Source: Methylobacterium organophilum (lineage in GTDB: Bacteria; Pseudomonadota; Alphaproteobacteria; Rhizobiales; Beijerinckiaceae). Taken from it: a DNA stretch of 64,000 nucleotides. The translations under genes were made by a program, and so were the position numbers. The notes beneath the pieces are model-generated. The model saw only the letters and a program-made list of their open reading frames with translations. It ran no database searches and had not been told where the DNA came from. The stretch spans positions 115,238 to 179,237 of the forward strand of contig NZ_BPQV01000013.1 of the NCBI RefSeq assembly GCF_022179465.1, read 5' to 3'. Positions within the stretch are counted from its first letter, which is position 1; each line of letters begins with the position of its first letter. This document shows, one piece after another, positions 34,552 through 44,300 of the stretch.

Positions 34552-35121
34552 CTATTCCATGACTTGCGGGTTCAATCTGCTGAAATTGAATGGAACCTGC
34601 AACGTTGCCGAAAAAGATAGGCCCTGCGCATTCGAGTAATAATCCACCCCGCTGATCGTCAGAAGAACCAGGCCCGAAAGAGACAGAAATATCGAAATTT
34701 GCATGATCATGGATCGGACCCAGATGATCCTGACCGTAGCGCCAAACTCGCGTGCGGCGGATGCGTAATGATCCACATCCCCCCAATGCACCCAGAAAAG
34801 ATTGATCAGCAGGACCGTGGACACAACCAGGGACACGAGAGAGGCATTGATAAGTTCCTTATGCGCGTCCAGAGCCCGCTCCAGATTAGCGATGACAATC
34901 AATATCGAATTGAACGGCAATATCCCCCGCGCTTTATTGATCAATCTATCGACAATTCGATCGAGATACAATAACGCAGCCCCAGCTTGGGTAACATCTC
35001 CCTCATCCGGAAAAATTTTTCCCGTGTATCGCTTCCACATGTTCTCTCGGAAGATACGGACCTCCGCATAAGAAAGCGGAACGCCCAGCCGTATCTTCAT
35101 AAATCTGAATGCCGACGACAT
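34552..35121 (-). CDS. Orphan membrane protein of lower GC, two C-terminal transmembrane helices
   Basis: 189 residues from the ATG at 35121, supported by GGAGG eight bases upstream. The first 90 residues are soluble and charged (RIFRENMWKRYTGKIFPDEG). The segment NKARGILPFNSILIVIANLE is followed by two helices (LVSLVVSTVLLINLFWVHW and a second around IMQISIFLSLSGLVLLTIS). GC and codon use are much lower than neighbours, suggesting transfer. The soluble-plus-two-TM layout vaguely resembles PycTM/SLATT-type effectors of phage defence, but no nucleotide cyclase is nearby. No family is assigned. Confidence 0.7.
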   Translation of the reverse strand: MSSAFRFMKIRLGVPLSYAEVRIFRENMWKRYTGKIFPDEGDVTQAGAALLYLDRIVDRLINKARGILPFNSILIVIANLERALDAHKELINASLVSLVVSTVLLINLFWVHWGDVDHYASAAREFGATVRIIWVRSMIMQISIFLSLSGLVLLTISGVDYYSNAQGLSFSATLQVPFNFSRLNPQVME

Positions 35122-36113
35122 GGTCCGAACCTCCAGCAATCGATATTCTCTGGATGCGCGAAAATTTTGCGTCAATCAATGAGTGATCACTACGATGATC
35201 GTCGTGCGCATATTTCAAAGATCACAATAAGAAGAATATATATTATATGCATCGACCAATTTCGATTGCGAAAAAATCGATATAAGCAAACCAATCCCAT
35301 TCACGGACCCATCCAGCCCGCGATCACGCTACAGACGGTATGCGATATTCAAGAACATGGAATGAGTCAGAATTGAACTTTGGCAATCTCACGACCATAA
35401 ACCGGCGAGCCGCGCACCGTCGGCCAGAGCCCGCCGCCCTGCGCCCCTGAGAACCGGGCGACCGGTCGAAGGCTTCCGGCACCCTCGAGGAGGCTTTGCC
35501 TCCTTCCGCATCCGACGCGCCGTCTGCACCGGATGCCTCGAGGAAGCGAGACGTGACGGGTTTGCGGGCACCGAGCGCGCTTTGGCGTGAGGTGTTTTCC
35601 CGATGCCCGGGCCTCGGACCCCGTGCCGGGCCGAGTTTCGTCGCCCGATGGTCGACCCGGTCCGCGTCCGCCGCGATCCGACCGGCCTCCCTCGCGCGTT
35701 CGAGCCCTCGGCGAAGACGATCCGCAACTGGGTCGCGGAAGCGAAAACCGCCACCAACCTGATGGCCTCAGGCGGGTGGCGCTCGATCCTTGTGACACCG
35801 CGCCGTCTTTCGAAGAACCGGCATCCACCTCATCGGAATGCAGTTCGATCGTGAAACGCCTCCGGAGAATCGCAAACGATATATTAAGATATCGGCAAGT
35901 CGCCGCCTTCGGCGGGCCAGCAAGTCACACAACTTGCAGAATAAACAAAATAATACATTTCTACTTTTAGTATATGCTGCAGTTATGCAAGTATTAACCA
36001 ACACATTTCTGGATCGTCGCGTAATATAACTGTTGCAAGGCCGCTACATACTCTTAAGGACTGATCTGATACATCATGCCCATCGATAAATCTGGAGTGG
36101 AAATAGCTCGGCC
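35122..36113. other. AT-rich scar region with IS remnant
   Basis: 992 bp. The segments 35122-35390 and 35850-36110 are strikingly AT-rich for this genome and contain no supported gene. The GC-rich middle holds an IS3-type OrfA remnant. The 3' part presumably carries the promoter of the outer-membrane protein gene. Confidence 0.6.
35627..35755 (+). pseudogene. Remnant of an IS3-type transposase OrfA
   Basis: The frame starting near 35627 reads RAEFRRPMVDPVRVRRDPTG then LPRAFEPSAKTIRNWVAEA. This matches the helix-turn-helix of IS3-family OrfA proteins (EFR-MVELVR-GR-P-ELAREFEPSA-TIRNWV). It has no start, no leucine zipper and no OrfB, and substitutions at conserved positions mark it as decayed. 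It is about 43 codons long. Confidence 0.7.
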
Positions 36114-36959
36114 ATGATCAAGGTTCTGTCATCTCTGGTTGCATTCACGGCCCTCACGGCCGCGGCGTCCGCCGCCGATCTGCCGCGGCGCGCTGCACCG
36201 CCGGCGCCGGTCTTCACGCCGGTTCCGGTGTTCACCTGGACCGGCTTCTATCTCGGCGGCAATGCCGGCTACGCCTTCACCACCCGTGAGAGCAGCAAGC
36301 GGAACGCCGCCTTCCTGATCGACGATTCCGATATCGGCACGGTCGGGGGCACGTTCAGCTTCAACAACCGGGGCCAGAACGGCTTCACCGGCGGTCTGCA
36401 GGTCGGCGCCAACTACCAGTTCACCCCCGGCAGCGGCTTCGTGATCGGCGTCGAGGCGGACGCGCAGTATCTCGATGCCGGACGCCGCCGCTCCGGCGTG
36501 CTCGCCGGCCGCGGCACCGTCCTGAACCCCGACACGGTCTTCTTCGATCCGCGGGCCACGGCGGGCATGGAGTATTTCGGGACCGTGCGCGGCCGCCTCG
36601 GCTACGCCTTCGACCGCACCCTCGTCTACGCCACCGGCGGCTACGCCTATGGCGGCGGCAGCGAGAACCGCTACTTCGGCGTCACCGACAACGCCCAGAT
36701 GCGGACCGGCTGGACCGTGGGCGGCGGCGTCGAGTACGCCCTCCCGACCGACTCCTTCCTGAACTTCTTCAAGTCGTCCGCCGTGACGCTGAAGGTGGAA
36801 GGCCTCTACGTGAACGTCCAGCGCAACCAGGGCACCGCCCTCCTCGCCGTCAACACCGAGACGGGCGACCTCTACCTGCGCACGCCGGACCGCCGCTCCC
36901 TCGGCGACGACTTCGCCGTCGTGCGCGCCGGCGTGAACTACAAGTTCGGCAGCTACTGA
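36114..36959 (+). CDS. Outer-membrane beta-barrel protein (Omp25/Omp31/RopB family)
   Basis: 281 residues: a signal peptide ending AASAADL, a Pro-rich linker, then the family hallmark FTWTGFYLGGNAGYAF. An eight-stranded barrel follows with repeated aromatic girdle patterns (VRGRLGYAFDRTLVYATGGYAYGG) and ends VRAGVNYKFGSY with a terminal aromatic residue for BAM recognition. It is an abundant surface protein in Hyphomicrobiales. It lies between two IS remnants and is followed by a strong hairpin. Its codon use is normal GC-rich, so the gene itself need not be foreign. Confidence 0.93.
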   Translation: MIKVLSSLVAFTALTAAASAADLPRRAAPPAPVFTPVPVFTWTGFYLGGNAGYAFTTRESSKRNAAFLIDDSDIGTVGGTFSFNNRGQNGFTGGLQVGANYQFTPGSGFVIGVEADAQYLDAGRRRSGVLAGRGTVLNPDTVFFDPRATAGMEYFGTVRGRLGYAFDRTLVYATGGYAYGGGSENRYFGVTDNAQMRTGWTVGGGVEYALPTDSFLNFFKSSAVTLKVEGLYVNVQRNQGTALLAVNTETGDLYLRTPDRRSLGDDFAVVRAGVNYKFGSY

Positions 36960-36964
36960 GACGA

Positions 36965-36999
36965 ACCGGCGCGAGGACGGTATCCGTCCTCGCGCCGGT
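36965..36999 (+). terminator. Strong 16-bp hairpin after the Omp gene
   Basis: ACCGGCGCGAGGACGG (36965-36980) pairs perfectly with CCGTCCTCGCGCCGGT (36984-36999) over a TAT loop, starting 6 bp after the stop. There is no T-run; it may stabilise the abundant mRNA 3' end as well as terminate it. Confidence 0.75.
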
Positions 37000-37068
37000 G
37001 CGGTGAAGGCGTCCTTCGTTCGACCGTCGCATCCCCAGCCCGATCAACCTGGCGCGGCGTCGATACCG

Positions 37069-37097
37069 CCCCGGAAGCTTACCGCTTCCGGGGTTTT
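37069..37097 (+). terminator. Rho-independent terminator
   Basis: CCCCGGAAGC (37069-37078), TTACC loop and GCTTCCGGGG (37084-37093) are followed by TTTT. It is 110 bp beyond the Omp stop and may be a second terminator for that gene or the end of a short RNA. Confidence 0.75.
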
Positions 37098-37197
37098 CCC
37101 CATGGCGGTGGCTGGCAGGCCGCACCGACGGAGCAGGGGGTGCCGTCTTCGGGCCCGCGGGTTCGGCCGCTCGCCCTGCATGGCCGCGCCCACCGCC

Positions 37198-37218
37198 ACA
37201 CCGGATCGCTTCCGGTGT
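37198..37218. repeat. 8-bp inverted repeat upstream of the 35-residue peptide gene
   Basis: ACACCGGA (37198-37205) and TCCGGTGT (37211-37218) flank TCGCT, 68 bp upstream of the ATG at 37286. It could be an operator or a hairpin in the leader. Confidence 0.35.
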
Positions 37219-37285
37219 CGAGCCGGGCTTCTCTTCAGGATGCCCCCGTCCGCCTCGATGGCGGCTCCATTTTCGGAGAGCGATC

Positions 37286-37393
37286 ATGGATCTCAAGATC
37301 GTCTTTGCCGTTGCCATCCCCCTGGCCACCGTGATCGTCGCGATCGCCTGGGCTGCCCTCGTCGCCCGTGGCATGAACAAGGCTTTCGTTTAG
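37286..37393 (+). CDS. 35-residue single-helix membrane peptide
   Basis: ATG at 37286 with GGAG upstream encodes a peptide with a single membrane helix (KIVFAVAIPLATVIVAIAWA) followed by LVARGMNKAFV and a TAG stop. The charge pattern (acidic start, basic after the helix) suggests N-out or an inner-membrane anchor. Small membrane peptides of this kind often modulate larger membrane complexes; no partner is evident here. It lies between the Omp terminators and an IS remnant. Confidence 0.55.
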   Translation: MDLKIVFAVAIPLATVIVAIAWAALVARGMNKAFV

Positions 37394-37466
37394 GCGCCCT
37401 CACGCGCTTTCCCAGCGTCCGACAGGATCCGCCGGGTCGGGGATCGGGGCAGAACCGCCAACCGAC

Positions 37467-37559
37467 ATGGGTGTGCCGGAGATCTGGCGGCTCAAGCAGC
37501 GGGAGGACGAGAACAGCACGCTGAAACGGCTGGTCACCGATCTGCCGCTCGACCGCCGG
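37467..37559 (+). pseudogene. Second IS3-type OrfA remnant (leucine-zipper part)
   Basis: The frame at 37467 reads MGVPEIWRLKQREDENSTLK then RLVTDLPLDRR. This matches the end of IS3-family OrfA (GMGVSE-RRLKQLEEEN--LKRLVADLTLDK). The upstream helix-turn-helix and downstream OrfB are absent. It belongs to a different OrfA subtype from the remnant at 35627. The rest of 37394-37802 shows no gene. Confidence 0.72.
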
Positions 37560-37802
37560 CAGCCGACATCACGCTCGCCCCATCGATCGCTTTTTCGCGG
37601 CAAACGACCACTGATAGTGGAGCCGAGACAAGGCACAGGGCGGCTTGCGCGAGCGGGCCGCCCTTTTTGCTGCCGGATTGCCATCCGTCACCCTTCGACG
37701 GAACGAAGGCAGTCCAAGCGTTCTCGATTTGACTTCTGGAAAAGGGAAAACGAGGCCTGAAGGCCACGCTCGCTAAGTGCCCGTAAACAAAGCGTAAAAT
37801 GG

Positions 37803-37877
37803 TCGGAGTGGCGGGATTCGAACCCACGACCCCTAGTCCCCCAGACTAGTGCGCTAACCGGGCTGCGCTACACTCCG
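37803..37877 (-). tRNA. tRNA-Pro (GGG)
   Basis: Read leftward it starts CGGAGTG, with TAGCGCAGCCCGGTTAGCGC as D-arm, anticodon stem CTAGT/ACTAG around loop CTGGGGG (anticodon GGG) and T-arm GTGGGTTCGAATCCCGC. The acceptor is closed by CACTCCG and discriminator A. No encoded CCA is seen. Confidence 0.95.
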
Positions 37878-38078
37878 ACGCCGCGAGGCCCGGCGCTCTT
37901 AGCTTCCCGGCGGCTCCGCCGCAACCCCGAAATCAGCGATGATGAGGCGGCGCTGTACCGGAGCGGGGTTCCGCGCCGGGCGGGACCGCCGCCGCGGTGG
38001 TCGTCATGCCCGGCCAAACCGATCTATGGAGCGCAGGGCCGGGCTTCCCCGCACCGCGCCCATCCTCGAAAGGGACGA

Positions 38079-39377
38079 ATGCCCTCCTCCGCGCTCGCCT
38101 TCGACCTGACGCGCCTGATCACCCGCCTGCGGCATGCCAGCCCCACGGGGATCGACCGGGTCGATCTCGCCTATGCCCGCCGCTACCTCGCCGGGCCGGG
38201 CCAGCGCTTCGGTGTGGTGCTCACGCCCCGGGGGATGCGGGTGCTGCCCCAAGAAGCGGCGCGCCGCATCGTCGAGGCGGTCGCGGACGGCTGGACCGAG
38301 AACCGCACGGCGGAGGCGGACCCGGTCTATCGCCGGCTCGCCGGGCTCCCGCCCCTGGCGGCGGCGGGGGGCGCGACCGCTTCCGGGGCGCTGCACCGGC
38401 GGCGCCGGCAGGCGGAAGCCCTGCTGCGCACCGCGCGGGCGGGCGGCGTCGACGCGCTGCCCGCGGGCACGGTCTATCTCCACACCTCGCATCTGCGCCT
38501 CGACCTGCCGGGGCGGTTCGACTGGCTCTATGGCCGCACCGACATCCGGCCGGTCTTCTTCGTGCACGACCTCATCCCGATCACCCATCCGGAATACGGG
38601 CGGGCGGGCGAAGCCGAGCGCCATGGAAGGCGCCTCGCGACCGTGGCGGCCCATGCCGCGCATGTACTGGTCAATTCGCGGGATACGGGGGCGCGGTTCG
38701 ACGCCCATTGCGCGCAAGCGGGCCTGCGCCGGCCGCCCGCGCGCCTCGCCCCCCTCGGCGTCGAACCCGCCTTCCTCGCCCGGGACGCGGCGGCGCCGAC
38801 GCTGGCGCGGCCGACCTTCCTCGTCTGCGGCACCATCGAGCCGCGCAAGAATCACCTGCTGCTGCTGCATGTCTGGCGGGCGCTGGCGGAGAGGCTCGGC
38901 CCGGCCACGCCGCGCCTCCTCGTGATCGGCCGCCGGGGCTGGGAGATCGAGCACGTCGTCGACATGCTCGACCGCTGCACGGCCCTGCACGGCCATGTCG
39001 AGGAGGTGCGCGGGCTGACCACGCCGGGCCTGGCGCGGCTGATGCGGGGGGCGACGGCGCTGCTGATGCCGTCCTTCGCGGAGGGCTACGGCCTGCCCGT
39101 CGTGGAGGCCGCCGCCGCCGGCCTTCCGGTGGTGGCGTCCGATCTCCCGGTCCATCGCGAGATCGCCGGCGCGGCTGCGCATTTCCTCGACCCCCTGGAC
39201 GGGCCGGGCTGGCGGGACGCGGTCCTGGCCCTGAGCGAACCGGCCTCTCCCCTGAGGCGCCAGCTCGCCGCGCGGCTCGACGCCTTCCGGCCGCCGAGCT
39301 GGGAGGCGCATTTCGAGACCGTTGACGCCGTCCTGGACGATCTCGGCGCCGGGCCGCGCCCCTCCCTGCAACCGTAG
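38079..39377 (+). CDS. Family 1/4 glycosyltransferase
   Basis: 432 residues. The GT-B C-terminal donor-binding half is clear: FLVCGTIEPRKNHLLLLHVW, then LVIGRRGW, MRGATALLMPSFAEGYGLPV and VEAAAAGLPVVASDLPVHRE (the EX7E motif). The N-terminal half has VYLHTSHLRLD and PVFFVHDLIPITHPEY, as in GT4 mannosyl-type enzymes. It likely adds a hexose to a surface polysaccharide or lipid. It stands alone between tRNA-Pro and the rhodanese gene. Confidence 0.92.
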   Translation: MPSSALAFDLTRLITRLRHASPTGIDRVDLAYARRYLAGPGQRFGVVLTPRGMRVLPQEAARRIVEAVADGWTENRTAEADPVYRRLAGLPPLAAAGGATASGALHRRRRQAEALLRTARAGGVDALPAGTVYLHTSHLRLDLPGRFDWLYGRTDIRPVFFVHDLIPITHPEYGRAGEAERHGRRLATVAAHAAHVLVNSRDTGARFDAHCAQAGLRRPPARLAPLGVEPAFLARDAAAPTLARPTFLVCGTIEPRKNHLLLLHVWRALAERLGPATPRLLVIGRRGWEIEHVVDMLDRCTALHGHVEEVRGLTTPGLARLMRGATALLMPSFAEGYGLPVVEAAAAGLPVVASDLPVHREIAGAAAHFLDPLDGPGWRDAVLALSEPASPLRRQLAARLDAFRPPSWEAHFETVDAVLDDLGAGPRPSLQP

Positions 39378-39404
39378 CGAGCACGAGGTGATTGCGCGCC
39401 GGCC

Positions 39405-39432
39405 CGCTGATGAATATGAAAATTCATCAGCG
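39405..39432. promoter_or_regulatory. 28-bp perfect dyad upstream of the rhodanese gene
   Basis: CGCTGATGAAT (39405-39415), ATGAAA and ATTCATCAGCG (39422-39432). The AT-rich arms differ from the local composition, and no T-run follows. It is a plausible operator for a dimeric repressor, or a stem at the end of the glycosyltransferase mRNA (28 bp after its stop). Confidence 0.5.
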
Positions 39433-39603
39433 CGACCGTTGCGCCTCCCGGCGCCGTCGTTCACCGTCCCGGTCGCGCTTCCGCGCGGGCCTGCCCCGAT
39501 CCGAAACGGTCGGGCCGGCTTCCCCACCATGGCTACGAGCGCCCCGTCCCCGATGCCGAAGCGGCCTCCGTCGCGGCGGGAGGCGTTCCAGGGAACGACA
39601 GCG

Positions 39604-39927
39604 ATGAAGGTCGTCGATCTCGATCGGGACACGGTCAAGCAGGGGCTGGCGGACGGCTCGCTGCTGCTGATCGATGTGCGCGAGGACTATGAATTCACCC
39701 GGGGCCACATCCCGGGCTCGGTCTCGCGGCCGCTCTCCAGCCTCGATCCGGCGGAGATCCGGGCGCTGGTCCAGGCGGACGGGCGCCGGCCGGTCTTCTC
39801 CTGCGCCTCGGGCGTGCGCTCGGTCCACGCGCTCGCGGCGGTTCAGAATGCCGGCCTCGACCTGGTCGAGCATTACGCCGGCGCCTTCAAGGACTGGTAC
39901 GGCGCCGGCGAGCCGATCGAGACCTGA
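39604..39927 (+). CDS. Single-domain rhodanese
   Basis: 107 residues from the ATG at 39604. The fold motifs are LLIDVREDYEFTRGHIPGS and the active-site loop CASGVRS with catalytic Cys67 and Arg72. The six-residue loop fits sulfurtransferase activity rather than phosphatase activity. The C-terminus AGAFKDWYGAGEPIE is typical of GlpE-like stand-alone rhodaneses. It is cytosolic and moves sulfane sulfur to cyanide, thiols or protein acceptors. Confidence 0.92.
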   Translation: MKVVDLDRDTVKQGLADGSLLLIDVREDYEFTRGHIPGSVSRPLSSLDPAEIRALVQADGRRPVFSCASGVRSVHALAAVQNAGLDLVEHYAGAFKDWYGAGEPIET

Positions 39928-40021
39928 CCCCGCCGATCGTTCCATCGCCGTCGATAACATGTGCGCGAGCGCACACCACGGACCTTCTCCGCCCCCTAGG
40001 TCGCGGAAGGCAGGGAATAGA

Positions 40022-41176
40022 ATGATGCGAAAGCTTCGGCTGTTGCGCCTCGTCGTCTCCGGAGTTTTTGCCGGATCGACCGCGGCGGGTCTCGGGGATG
40101 CGGCATGGGCCCAGGCACCGGGCATGCCGCCACCCACCGTCACCGTCGCCAAGCCGGTGGTGAAGGAAATCGTCGAGCAGGACCAGTATACCGGCCGCTT
40201 CGACCCGATCGAGTTCGTCGAGGTGCGCGCCCGCGTCACCGGCTATCTCGACAAGATCATGTTCCAGGACGGCGCGGACGTGAAGAAGGGCGAGACGCTC
40301 TTCGTGATCGACCGGCGGCCCTACAAGGCGGCCCTGGAGCAGGCGCAGGCCGCTCTGACCTCCGCCAAGGCGCGGCTCGCCTTCAGCCAGACCGACCTCG
40401 AGCGCGCCCAGGTGCTCTCCAAGGGCGGCAACATCTCCGAGCAGGTCACCGACCAGCGCCGCCAGGCCTCGCAGACCGCGCAGGCCGATGTGGACAGCGC
40501 GGAGGCGGCCCTGCGCAACGCCCAGCTCAACTACGACTTCACCGAGGTGAAGTCGCCGATCAACGGGCGCATCAGCCAGCGCGCGGTGACGGAGGGCAAC
40601 ATCGTCATCACCGACCAGACGCTGCTGACGACGATCGTCTCCCTCGACCCGATCTATTTCGGCTTCACCGTCGACGAGAAGTCGTTCCTGAAATATCAGG
40701 CCTCCCTCGGCATCGGCATGGGCCAGATGCAGCGCGGCAAGGGCGCGCCGATCATGATCGCCCTGACCGGCGAGAAGAAGCCGACCCACAAGGGCACCCT
40801 CGACTTCGTCGACAACCGCGTCGACAACGCCACCGGCACCGTGCTGCTGCGCGCGACCGTCCCCAACGAGGACCGCTTCATCAAGCCGGGCCTGTTCGGC
40901 ATCGTCTCGATGCCGGCGACCAAGCCCTTCCAGGGCATCCTGCTGCCCGACGACGCGATCTCGGCCAACCAGGACAAGCGCATCGTCTACATCCTCGGCG
41001 AGGGCGACAAGGTCGCCGCCAAGCCGGTGCAGCTCGGGCCCCTCGTCGACGGCTACCGCGTGATCCGCGACGGGCTGAAGGGCGACGAGACCGTGGTGAT
41101 CAATGGCCTCGCGAAGATCCGGCCCGGGGCGCAGGTCAAGGCGGAGCGCAAGGAGCTTCCGCCGGTCAAGGAATGA
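40022..41176 (+). CDS. RND efflux periplasmic adaptor (membrane fusion protein)
   Basis: 384 residues from the ATG at 40022, giving a signal peptide ending DAAWA. Domain order is beta-barrel/lipoyl half (YTGRFDPIEFVEVRARVTGYLDKI), helical hairpin (about 100-165, ALEQAQAALTSAKARLAFSQ), second lipoyl half (YDFTEVKSPINGRISQRAV) and a beta-barrel with LRATVPNE and FIKPGLFG. It bridges the inner-membrane pump and an outer-membrane channel. The pump gene follows after 140 bp; no outer-membrane factor gene is adjacent. Confidence 0.95.
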   Translation: MMRKLRLLRLVVSGVFAGSTAAGLGDAAWAQAPGMPPPTVTVAKPVVKEIVEQDQYTGRFDPIEFVEVRARVTGYLDKIMFQDGADVKKGETLFVIDRRPYKAALEQAQAALTSAKARLAFSQTDLERAQVLSKGGNISEQVTDQRRQASQTAQADVDSAEAALRNAQLNYDFTEVKSPINGRISQRAVTEGNIVITDQTLLTTIVSLDPIYFGFTVDEKSFLKYQASLGIGMGQMQRGKGAPIMIALTGEKKPTHKGTLDFVDNRVDNATGTVLLRATVPNEDRFIKPGLFGIVSMPATKPFQGILLPDDAISANQDKRIVYILGEGDKVAAKPVQLGPLVDGYRVIRDGLKGDETVVINGLAKIRPGAQVKAERKELPPVKE

Positions 41177-41316
41177 CGGGCGCGGGGGAGCGGCCCCGAA
41201 CGGCCTCGCTCCCTCGGGCCGGAATGAGACCCGATGCCGGCCTCCGCCGGCCGTGAGACGACGACGCAGCGCCGCCGCCGGCCGCAAGGCCTGAGGCGCG
41301 GCAAGAGGTTTGACCG

Positions 41317-44300
41317 ATGCGTTTTGCCCATTTCTTCGTCGACCGGCCGATCTTCGCGTCGGTGACGTCGATCGTCTTCCTGATCCTCGGCTTCGTCGCC
41401 TACGAGAAGCTGCCGGTCTCCCAGTATCCGGAGATCGTGCCGCCGACCGTGACGGTGCGCGCCTCCTTCCCCGGCGCCAATGCCGAGACGGTGGCCGCCA
41501 CGATCGCGACGCCGCTCGAACAGGAGATCAACGGCGTCGACAACATGCTCTACATGACGTCGCTGTCGACCAATGACGGGGCGATGCTGCTGACCGTGAC
41601 CTTCAAGGTCGGCACCAACCTCGATATCGCGAACGTCCTCGTCCAGAACCGGCTCTCGGTGGCCCAGCCCCGCCTGCCGCCGGACGTGCGCAACCTCGGC
41701 GTCACGGTGCGCAAGGCCTCGCCCGACCTGATGCTGGTCGTGCACCTGCTCTCGCCGAACAAGACCTACGACCAGAACTACCTGGCCAACTACATCTACC
41801 TCAACATCCGCGACGAGATGCTGCGCCTCGACGGCGTCGGCGACATCACGATCTTCGGCGGCAACGAATACGCCGAGCGCATCTGGATCGATCCCCAGAA
41901 GATGGCCGCCTACGGCCTGACCACGACCGACGTCACCACCGCCCTGCAGGAGCAGAACGTCCAGGTCGCCGCCGGCCAGCTCAACGGGCCGCCGGCCGCG
42001 CCGGGCGCCGCCTTCCAGCTCGTGGTGCAGTCGCAGGGGCGCTTCCAGACGCCGGAGGAATTCGCCGAGGTCATCGTCAAGGCGACCAACGGGCGCCTCG
42101 TGCGGGTGAAGGACATCGCCCGCGTCGAGATGGGCCAGAAGGACTACACGACGAACTCCTTCCTCAACGCCACCCCGGCGGTGGGCATCGGCGCCTTCCA
42201 GCGCCCGGGCACCAACGCCCTCGACGCGGCCGCCTCCGTCAAGGCGACGATGGAGCAGCTCAAGAAGAACTTCCCGCCGGACGTCGAGTACCGCATCGCC
42301 TACAACCCGACGGAGTTCATCGAGGAATCGATCCACGAGGTCTACAAGACCCTGTTCGAGGCGGTGCTCCTCGTCGTGATCGTGGTGATCGTGTTCCTGC
42401 AGAGCTGGCGCACGGCGCTGATCCCGGTGATCGCGATTCCCGTCTCGCTGGTCGGCACCTTCGCGGTCATGGCCGCGCTGGGCTTCTCCCTGAACAACCT
42501 GACCCTGTTCGGCCTGGTGCTCGCCATCGGCATCGTGGTCGACGACGCCATCGTCGTGGTCGAGAACGTCGAGCGCAACATGTCGGAGGGCCTGTCCCCC
42601 GGCGAGGCCGCGCACAAGACCATGGACGAGGTCGGCTCGGCGGTCGTCGCCATCGCGCTGGTGCTGGCGGCGGTGTTCATCCCCACCGCCTTCATCCCCG
42701 GCATCTCGGGCCAGTTCTACAAGCAGTTCGCGCTCACCATCGCGGCCTCGACCATCATCTCGGCCTTCAACTCGCTGACGCTCTCCCCGGCGCTCTGCAA
42801 GCTGCTGCTGAAGCCCCACCACGCGCATCAGAAGCCGAAATTCTTCCTCACCCGCTTCTTCAACTGGCTGGCGAGCCTGTTCAACCGCGGCTTCGACGCG
42901 CTCTCGAACGGCTATGCCCGCTCGATCCGGTTCCTGACCGGCACGGCCATCGGCGTGATCGCGATGCTGCTCGTCTATGTGGGCGTGATCGCGGGCACCC
43001 TGCACCTCGCCCAGACGACGCCCACGGGCTTCATCCCGGACCAGGACCAGGGCTACCTGATCGGCGTGGTGCAATTGCCCTCCGGCGCCTCCCTCGACCG
43101 CACCACGGACGTGGTCAACCGCGCCGCGGCGCTGGCCCGGAAGGTCGACGGCGTGACCAACACCGTCATCATCGCGGGCTTCGACGGCGCCACCTTCACC
43201 AACACCACCAACGCGGCGGTGATGTTCCTGACGCTGAAGGGCGCCAAGGAGCGGGCCGAGCAGGGCCGCAGCGCCGCGGTGATCACCGGCGACGTGCTGA
43301 AGGCCACCGCGGGCATCCAGGAGGCGCGCATCATCGTGATCCCGCCTCCGCCGGTGCGCGGCCTCGGCCAGGGCGGCGGCTTCAAGATGCAGATCGAGAG
43401 CCGGCAATCCTCGGCGATCGGCCCGCTCCTGGCCGCCACCGGCGAGGTGCTGGGACAGGCCAACCAGAGCAACGACGTGCAGCGGGTCTTCACGACCTTC
43501 GGCAACGACACGCCGCAGCTCTATCTCGACATCGACCGCACCATCGCGCGGATGCTGAACGTGCCCCTCGCCAACGTGTTCAACACGGTACAGGCGGCGC
43601 TCGGCGGCACCTATGTGAACGACTTCAACACGCTCGGCCGCATCTACCAGGTGCGCGTGCAGGGCGACGCGGTCTACCGCATGTCGAAGCGCGACATCGA
43701 GCAGCTGAAGGTGCGCTCCTCCACCGGCGCCCTGGTGCCGATGGGCACGCTCGCCACGATCCGCGAGATCACGGGCCCGCAGATCGTGCAGCGCTTCAAC
43801 CTGTACTACTCGGTGCCGGTGCAGGGCGTGGCCAAGCCGGGCATCTCGACGGGCCAGGCGCTCGACGCCATGGAGGAGATCGCCAAGCGCTCCCTGCCGG
43901 AGGGCTATTCCTACGACTGGACCGAGATCGCCTACCAGCAGAAGGCCGCGGGCGGCACCGCCATCTACGTCTTCGCCCTGGGCGTGCTGCTCGTCTTCCT
44001 CGTGCTCGCCGCGCAGTACGAATCCTGGGCGCTGCCGCTGGCGATCCTGCTGGTGGTGCCGACGGGCGTGCTCGCGGCCCTGTTCGGGGTGCAGCTGAGG
44101 GGGCAGGACAACAACATCCTGACCCAGATCGGCCTGATCGTGCTGATCGGCCTCGCCGCCAAGAACGCGATCCTGATCGTGGAATTCGCCCACGACATCG
44201 AGGAGAGCGAGCACAAGGGCCCGGTCGACGCCGCCGTGCAGGCCTGCCGCCTGCGCCTGCGCCCGATCCTGATGACGGCCTTCGCCTTCATCCTGGGCAC

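Noticed and set aside
34552-35121. Pycsar or CBASS defence operon
   Set aside because: Only an effector-like topology is present; no nucleotide cyclase or CD-NTase gene is adjacent, so it is reported as an observation and not as a system.
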